Assembly: GCA_943370285.1 (NCBI GenBank)
Contig: CALRQJ020000007.1
Location: 134,133-198,132, forward strand
Origin: CALRQJ02 sp943370285
GTDB lineage: Bacteria > Bacteroidota > Bacteroidia > Chitinophagales > Chitinophagaceae
Direction: 5' to 3'
Length of the DNA stretch: 64,000 nucleotides
Shown here: piece by piece, positions 59,536 to 64,000 of the stretch
Layout of the letters: the number at the start of each line of letters is the position of its first letter
Numbering within the stretch: position 1 is the stretch's first letter
Program-made: the position numbers and the translations under genes
The notes under the pieces: model-generated
What the model saw: only the letters and a program-made list of their open reading frames with translations
Database searches by the model: none
Told to the model about the DNA's origin: nothing

Positions 59536-62295
59536 TTAACCTTTCTTAATATTGATTTGTCGTCGTTTTTGTTTGATTAAAAAGTCGTTTTTTATTTCAT
59601 CGTTATTGATGAGGTCAATTGTTTTTACCGGGTCAGCTGCCTTGAATTTTTCATCAATGGCATTTTGATTGATTGACAGAATGTATTGGTCTGCCGGAAG
59701 GTTAATGTAGTATTCTCCATCTACATTGGTAAGCGTTGAAAATGTAGTGCCATCTTTTCCGGTTGCTGTAATTCTTATGCCTTCTACCAACATATTGATA
59801 TCACTCTTGTCATCCTTGTCTACAATAATTCTTCCCGAAACCACTTTACCTTTCTTGAATGGAATGTATATGGTTTTATTGCTGACGATAGGAATTTTTT
59901 GTTTAAAACCTTGCACCGGTATCCATCCTCTTAAATTACTGATGGTGCTTAAGTCCATATCAAGAAATGATTTATTAAAATTTTTTAGCTGTAGTCCTCC
60001 ATTCTTATCCGTTTCAACCAAAGTATTGTTCACATAGATTCTTACATTGCTTACTACATCATCTGTTTTGTCTTTAATATTGTTGCTCTCGGCGTCTTTA
60101 TAAAAAACGATTTGAATATTCCTCATGCCTTTAATTGGAGCATAAGGCATTTTGAAAGCCTTTCTTACAAATACATTAAAAGTAGATGCTTGGCCTGTTT
60201 TTAAATCAACGTTGGTATTAGTGCCTGCCGCAAAACTATTGTCTGGTTTTTGCCACAATATATTACTGATGAGATAAGTATTGTTATCTGCTAATGGTTT
60301 GCTAATGGCATAGTTTACTTGTGTTCTTACAACTAGGTTCCATTTTTTTAGATGTAAGTTATGGTATGGCGCCAATTGTAATCTGGAGAATTTTTGTTGA
60401 TCAACTGCAAATAGCTTGATTTCAAAATAGTAATAAGGACCCATATCATATCTAGAAAACAAACCAAAATTTTTATATTGAATATTGGCGATATTATACA
60501 TGGAGAAGAACGGTTTTACTTCGGGTCTCTCCGGAATTTTTACAAAACCAATATTGTTAAACACTGTAATCTGCCATTTATCTTCCAACCCCCAAAAAAA
60601 TTGTGTTGTCAATTTATTCATGTTGGCTTTAAAGCTATTGGCACTATCTTGTTGTTGTATAAAAATGCCAGGTAAAAAGGTGAGGTTGAATCCATTGTTA
60701 CTCCAACCTAATCGGCCACTAATATCTGTATTTTTATAATTGAAGAATGGCGCTATAGCAGAATCGCCCAGCAACAATGTGGGTTGGTGATTACTTATGT
60801 CAACAAAAGAACCGACATTAATTTTTTTGATTTGCCAACGAATATCATGTTGGTATTGTGTAAAACCTTTATTTAAACCGGGGTAATTTTTGCTCGAATT
60901 GGAGAGTTGTACATTGGCTGTAAAATCGCCATTCGTTTTTTCAAAGTGTAATCCGGCGAAACTACCCGGTAATGCTGTGTCTAAAATTGGCTTCGACACT
61001 TTTTCTGTTCCCAAACCAACTTCGGCCCAAGCTTTTACGCCTTTTGCAATATCCCATACTAATTTGTTTTGTGAGAAATAGCTATTGATGTTTTCTATAT
61101 GATCTAAATTGGCAAAACTATTGCTTTCAAGTGCTAGTACTTTACTTATTGGCGTATTCAGTTTTACGCCCAATTGGTCGGTATTGCCTAATCTACTTTT
61201 AATGTACATGGCCTCATAATAAAATTCTTTCGTAGGCATGTATCTTGTTTTAATACCGTCACCATTAATTAAGAAATTATTGAACTCCTGCATGGTGCCA
61301 ATTTGAAATTGCCAGTTCTTAGTTTTATAAATAGCAGAATGGATGCTGGTATTATTACGATATTTACCAAAATAATTATCTGATTGATACGCTAGACTTA
61401 GTTGGCGGTTGCCTTTAAAATCGAGATTTCCAAATAAACGCACAAAAGCCAATGGATTACCGCTAAATATGTTCATCGTATTCAATTCAGCGGTTAGCGG
61501 TATGGTATGCCAACGATTAAAATTGTCGACAAATACATTGCCTACTCTTACAATTTTTTGAATCAATAATTTTCGATCACCGGCGCCATTTTCTAGGGTG
61601 ATGGTTATTTCTTCATTTCGTATTTGATCTAATTGTGATCCGTTTAAGGCTAATTGAATTTCGGCCATTTTGCTTTCTCCGGGATTCAACTCAATAAAAT
61701 ATTTGGTTTTACTTACGTTGAGCGGTAAGTTGGTTTTAAAGTCGAAAAGGTATTTGTCTCTAGCATTGCCATTGTTCTCAACCTTAATGTAGAACTCAAT
61801 TTTTTTGGCATCTCCGGGTACTACTAAATGTTGTTGCGGTAAAGAAGCCTTCCACTTTAATGATAATTTTGGTTTAACCTTAAACGAACTGTTGTAACTA
61901 ATTTGAAGTTCAGGTGCAGTGAGTTGTACCTCGAATGGCTGCCAAGTGTTGAGGCAATTATTACGCTGCATGCCCGAAAATCGGATCGGAATAATTTGCG
62001 ATTGTTGTGGCAACAGTGTAATTGTGGTTTCAGCATTACCAAACACACTCACAAAGCAGGGTATGGTAAACTTGTATTGCAGCACAATCGGTTGGGCAGT
62101 AATATTGGTCAGCGTAACATTGTTGAATGCAAATTTTCCTTCTTCAGATTCTACAGAGTCTTTTAAGAAACGAATGTTAAGTCGGTTATTAAAGGGGTTA
62201 GGGTCTTGTGCCACTATTGTTGTACTACAACAAAGCAGAAAAATCAAGGTGGTAATATAATACCTGAATATGTACGGACCTTGTTTTACAATCAT
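59536..62295 (-). CDS. Large outer-membrane protein: Ig-like domains, beta-barrel-like region and C-terminal CnaB-like domain
   Basis: A 919-residue exported protein. The start is at 62295 (MIVKQGPYIF); signal peptide ends near IVAQD. Residues ~25-255 look like two Ig-like domains (TLTNITAQPIVLQYKF...LLPQQSQIIPIRF and KVENNGNARDKYLFDF...LNPGESKMAEIQL), similar in layout to NEW3 or chaperone-like folds. Residues ~260-690 are amphipathic aromatic strands suited to a barrel (QLSLAYQSDNYFGKY, WQFQIGTMQEF, KAWAEVGLGTEKV, FGLFSRYDMGPYYYFEIKLF). Residues ~700-920 contain FYKDAESNNIKDKTDDVVSNVRIYVN and GRIIVDKDD...GIRITATG-DGT-FSTLTNVDGEYYINLP, carboxypeptidase-regulatory/CnaB-like units. Upstream on the same strand are at least three small paralogous secreted proteins. 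An usher-like assembly role is inference. Confidence 0.8.
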   Translation of the reverse strand: MIVKQGPYIFRYYITTLIFLLCCSTTIVAQDPNPFNNRLNIRFLKDSVESEEGKFAFNNVTLTNITAQPIVLQYKFTIPCFVSVFGNAETTITLLPQQSQIIPIRFSGMQRNNCLNTWQPFEVQLTAPELQISYNSSFKVKPKLSLKWKASLPQQHLVVPGDAKKIEFYIKVENNGNARDKYLFDFKTNLPLNVSKTKYFIELNPGESKMAEIQLALNGSQLDQIRNEEITITLENGAGDRKLLIQKIVRVGNVFVDNFNRWHTIPLTAELNTMNIFSGNPLAFVRLFGNLDFKGNRQLSLAYQSDNYFGKYRNNTSIHSAIYKTKNWQFQIGTMQEFNNFLINGDGIKTRYMPTKEFYYEAMYIKSRLGNTDQLGVKLNTPISKVLALESNSFANLDHIENINSYFSQNKLVWDIAKGVKAWAEVGLGTEKVSKPILDTALPGSFAGLHFEKTNGDFTANVQLSNSSKNYPGLNKGFTQYQHDIRWQIKKINVGSFVDISNHQPTLLLGDSAIAPFFNYKNTDISGRLGWSNNGFNLTFLPGIFIQQQDSANSFKANMNKLTTQFFWGLEDKWQITVFNNIGFVKIPERPEVKPFFSMYNIANIQYKNFGLFSRYDMGPYYYFEIKLFAVDQQKFSRLQLAPYHNLHLKKWNLVVRTQVNYAISKPLADNNTYLISNILWQKPDNSFAAGTNTNVDLKTGQASTFNVFVRKAFKMPYAPIKGMRNIQIVFYKDAESNNIKDKTDDVVSNVRIYVNNTLVETDKNGGLQLKNFNKSFLDMDLSTISNLRGWIPVQGFKQKIPIVSNKTIYIPFKKGKVVSGRIIVDKDDKSDINMLVEGIRITATGKDGTTFSTLTNVDGEYYINLPADQYILSINQNAIDEKFKAADPVKTIDLINNDEIKNDFLIKQKRRQINIKKG

Positions 62296-62304
62296 CTGGT
62301 AAAA

Positions 62305-62331
62305 CAAAAATATAGCCCTTTGTTGTAACAA
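62305..62331 (-). promoter_or_regulatory. Candidate promoter of the barrel gene
   Basis: Minus strand: TTG (62329-62331), 16-bp spacer, TATTTTTG (62305-62312) matching TAnnTTTG. It implies a very short leader before the ATG at 62295. Confidence 0.4.
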
Positions 62332-62418
62332 CTGCTGTTCTTTAAGCCTTGTGGGTTATTATTTGTTAAACTAAGGCAGATATAAACCAACTGTTAATAA
62401 TGCAGTATTCTAGTGGTA

Positions 62419-62910
62419 TTATAGTTGGGTGGCGGTATAAATAATATTGGCAGTATATGTGCCGGCATCATAGTTAAAACTAGGTGTTGCACGGTAGGCA
62501 AGGTTAAATGTTCTAACGCCTCTGTTCTGATTGGTGATAAGGTTGATATTATTGGTAGATAAATTGAGAAAGGTACTTTGTGTAGAAACCCTCACAGCAA
62601 GCACTCCACTTACCGGCATTGGAGTGGTAGAAGCACTAGCAAAATGTGTAGTAGCAGATTTTACCGTAATATTAAAACGCCTATTCGATCTAACTCTAAT
62701 TGTAGCTGCATTGGTATTCGATAAACCGTTTTGATAATGAGTGGCTGTTGAGAAAGAGAAGCTAACTGCTTGCCCACGGGTGAAGGTAATTTCAATAGCA
62801 TTGGTCAATCCAAGTGAAACATTGTGGTTAATGTTGGCAGCTGCCCTCGGTTGGCAGTACCCTACAGTAGCAGTACATAAAAATAAAATAAAGAGAATAG
62901 TACTTCTCAT
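62419..62910 (-). CDS. Small secreted pilin-like paralogue 1 (DUF4402-like)
   Basis: A 163-residue exported protein with a signal peptide (MRSTILFILFLCTATVGYCQ). The mature part is all-beta and starts NINHNVSLGLTNAIEITFTRG, contains RVRSNRRFNITVKSATTHF and PVSGVLAVRV, and ends YDAGTYTANIIYTATQ. It is clearly related to the gene at 63265-63756: the start, middle and the final 13 residues are nearly the same. The family resembles DUF4402-type proteins seen in fimbria-like loci. No T9SS domain, lipobox or Cys in the mature chain is present. It precedes the barrel gene on the same strand with a ~120-bp gap. Confidence 0.8.
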   Translation of the reverse strand: MRSTILFILFLCTATVGYCQPRAAANINHNVSLGLTNAIEITFTRGQAVSFSFSTATHYQNGLSNTNAATIRVRSNRRFNITVKSATTHFASASTTPMPVSGVLAVRVSTQSTFLNLSTNNINLITNQNRGVRTFNLAYRATPSFNYDAGTYTANIIYTATQL

Positions 62911-63264
62911 AGAAAATTGGATTTCATTTCTATATCCTAAAACGATGCCAGAGCTATCTTATTGTCAAAATTGGAAATTTCCTTTTTTGAAAAGTATAGC
63001 ATTATTCACCTCAATTAATTGAAAATCAATTAATTGGGAGTTTGTTTTTTCTGATCAAAAAAATGTGGAGTTTGCTTAGGTAATATTATCCCGAATATGT
63101 TTTTTCTCATATTGGGAAAATGAGGTCGTTCAGTGGGATTATTGGATTGGAGTTATTCTTTTGTACTGATGGGTGACGATGAGGCAGCTTTGATAACATT
63201 TAATTGAAAAAGAGTTGCTTCAATCAACTCACCAAATTTCCTTTCGTTAAAAAGAGCAAAAAAA
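62911..63264. other. Intergenic region between paralogues 1 and 2
   Basis: About 350 AT-rich bases with no gene. Two copies of the palindrome CAATTAATTG lie at 63012-63021 and 63027-63036, so the whole can form an inverted repeat; it could be a regulatory site for paralogue 1. Confidence 0.45.
63011..63036. promoter_or_regulatory. Double palindrome CAATTAATTG
   Basis: Two identical 10-bp palindromes at 63012-63021 and 63027-63036, separated by 5 bp. They lie ~100 bp upstream of the paralogue 1 start and could be an operator. Confidence 0.35.
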
Positions 63265-63756
63265 CTACTGCTGCGTTGCCGTGTAAATGATGTTAGCTGT
63301 ATATGTTCCGGCCTCATAATTAAAGCCAGGATTAGCTCTATAAGATAAGTTGAAGTTAGAAATTCCTTTGGTTTGATTGCTTAATAATATTGCATCTACT
63401 GTAGAAATTCCCATGAATTGTCCTTGCGGAAAAACTCTTACCGATAGTATTCCGGAGACAGGCATATTTGTAGCGGAGTTACTTACAAAATGGGTAGAAG
63501 CTGATTTAACCGTAACGTTATAAGAAGCTGATGAACGTACACGTAGTGTTGCAACATTATTGGTGGTAACACCATTTTGATAATTATCTGAGTTGTTGAA
63601 ATTGATGCTCACATTTTGTCCTCTGGTAATTGTGATTTCAATGGCATTTACTAATGTAAGCGATACATTATGATTGATCTGTGCCGTTCCGCTTTGCTGG
63701 CCCATACCTTTTAATGCGGTGATGATGATGAATAACAGAAGCAGATGCTTTTTCAT
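63265..63756 (-). CDS. Small secreted pilin-like paralogue 2 (DUF4402-like)
   Basis: A 163-residue exported protein; the start is the ATG at 63754-63756 (MKKHLLLLFIIITALKGMGQ) because this gives a clean signal peptide, whereas the longer frame adds a non-signal stretch. The mature part runs QINHNVSLTLVNAIEITITRG, RVRSSASYNVTVKSASTHF, NMPVSGILSVRV and ends YEAGTYTANIIYTATQQ. It aligns without large gaps to paralogue 1. Alternating short strands suggest an Ig-like fold with a conserved C-terminal strand. No Cys in the mature chain. Confidence 0.82.
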   Translation of the reverse strand: MKKHLLLLFIIITALKGMGQQSGTAQINHNVSLTLVNAIEITITRGQNVSINFNNSDNYQNGVTTNNVATLRVRSSASYNVTVKSASTHFVSNSATNMPVSGILSVRVFPQGQFMGISTVDAILLSNQTKGISNFNLSYRANPGFNYEAGTYTANIIYTATQQ

Positions 63757-63812
63757 AAATGTGAAATGGATACTTGGTAATTCGATAGAATATTGGATCA
63801 AATGAAATCAAG

Positions 63813-63840
63813 AAGAAGGTTGTCATAAGACAACCTTCTT
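63813..63840 (-). terminator. Terminator-like hairpin between paralogues 2 and 3
   Basis: AAGAAGGTTGTC (63813-63824) and GACAACCTTCTT (63829-63840) form a perfect 12-bp stem with a 4-nt loop. On the minus strand the following bases are CTTGATTTCATTT, a weak T-rich tract. It would attenuate transcription from paralogue 3 into paralogue 2. Confidence 0.65.
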
Positions 63841-63853
63841 TGTTTATTAATAA

Positions 63854-64000
63854 TTAGTTCTGAGTAGCAGTATAGATAACACTTACAGTGTAAGTACCTG
63901 CATCATAGCTAAAACCTGGTGTAGCTTTATAAGATACATCGAAGTTGTTTACACCACGAGCTTGGTTAACCAATAAATTTTGGTCAGCAGCAGTTAACCC
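63854..64000 (-). CDS. Small secreted pilin-like paralogue 3, C-terminal part (cut by window edge)
   Basis: Reading the minus strand from the window edge gives LTAADQNLLVNQARGVNNFD, then VSYKATPGFSYDAGTYTVSVIYTATQN and a stop at 63854-63856. It aligns with the last ~48 residues of paralogues 1 and 2, so at least a third member lies in the same direction. Its start lies outside the window. Confidence 0.85.
   Translation of the reverse strand, partial: GLTAADQNLLVNQARGVNNFDVSYKATPGFSYDAGTYTVSVIYTATQN

Noticed and set aside
1..64000. tRNA or rRNA genes, insertion sequences, prophage
   Set aside because: No T-loop-like GTTCGA context with a cloverleaf, no rRNA segments, and no transposase or integrase frames were recognised.

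Overview
The window is a stretch of a low-GC Bacteroidota chromosome, most likely from the Chitinophagaceae/Sphingobacteriia side of the phylum. The lineage call rests on type IX secretion (T9SS) and gliding genes (porT, gldF, gldG), T9SS type A and type B C-terminal sorting domains, a fused malic enzyme-phosphotransacetylase, a menaquinone methyltransferase next to porT, TAnnTTTG-type promoter elements and very weak Shine-Dalgarno signals. No rRNA, tRNA, CRISPR array, transposase or phage gene was recognised. This is largely core chromosome with a few accessory-looking islands.

Layout. 1-5.2 kb (minus): the N-terminus of uvrC, a lipoprotein, an ECF sigma factor with a downstream inner-membrane-anchored protein ending in a beta-barrel, and a PKD-repeat T9SS cargo protein. 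5.2-9.7 kb (minus): an MlaE/MlaF-type lipid ABC transporter with a small lipoprotein, then maeB. 10-15.3 kb (plus): an SPFH protein with four N-terminal repeats, nadE, a duplicated 248-bp non-coding unit and efp. 15.4-26.5 kb: housekeeping genes (YkuK-like, CoA-binding protein, menG/ubiE, porT, pyrC, a short MutS-like ATPase, cytochrome c, an LTxxQ protein), an outer-membrane barrel and a large PKD/Ig protein with a type B sorting domain.

26.9-43.3 kb (plus) is a complete division and cell-wall (dcw) cluster: mraZ, rsmH, ftsL-like, ftsI, murE, mraY, murD, ftsW, murG, murC, ftsQ, ftsA, ftsZ. It is preceded by a 10-bp-periodic MraZ operator and ends in a strong terminator. Together these genes make lipid II (meso-diaminopimelate type, judged from MurE), flip or polymerise it at the septum, and assemble the Z ring.

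43.5-59.5 kb: a short-chain dehydrogenase, a DUF4293-type membrane protein, photolyase, gldG/gldF, a T9SS type A cargo protein followed by a 63-residue protein with a PID-CTERM-like tripartite tail, recQ, a four-helix-bundle protein, a copper-type P-ATPase, tsaE and alanine dehydrogenase. The intergenic DNA from about 46.2 to 53.2 kb is rich in several short repeat families.

59.5-64 kb (minus): at least three tandem paralogous small secreted proteins (the third cut by the window edge) feed into a 919-residue outer-membrane protein with Ig-like domains, a predicted barrel and a C-terminal carboxypeptidase-regulatory-like domain. The layout is reminiscent of a surface-fibre subunit/assembly locus and is the best candidate here for an undescribed system.
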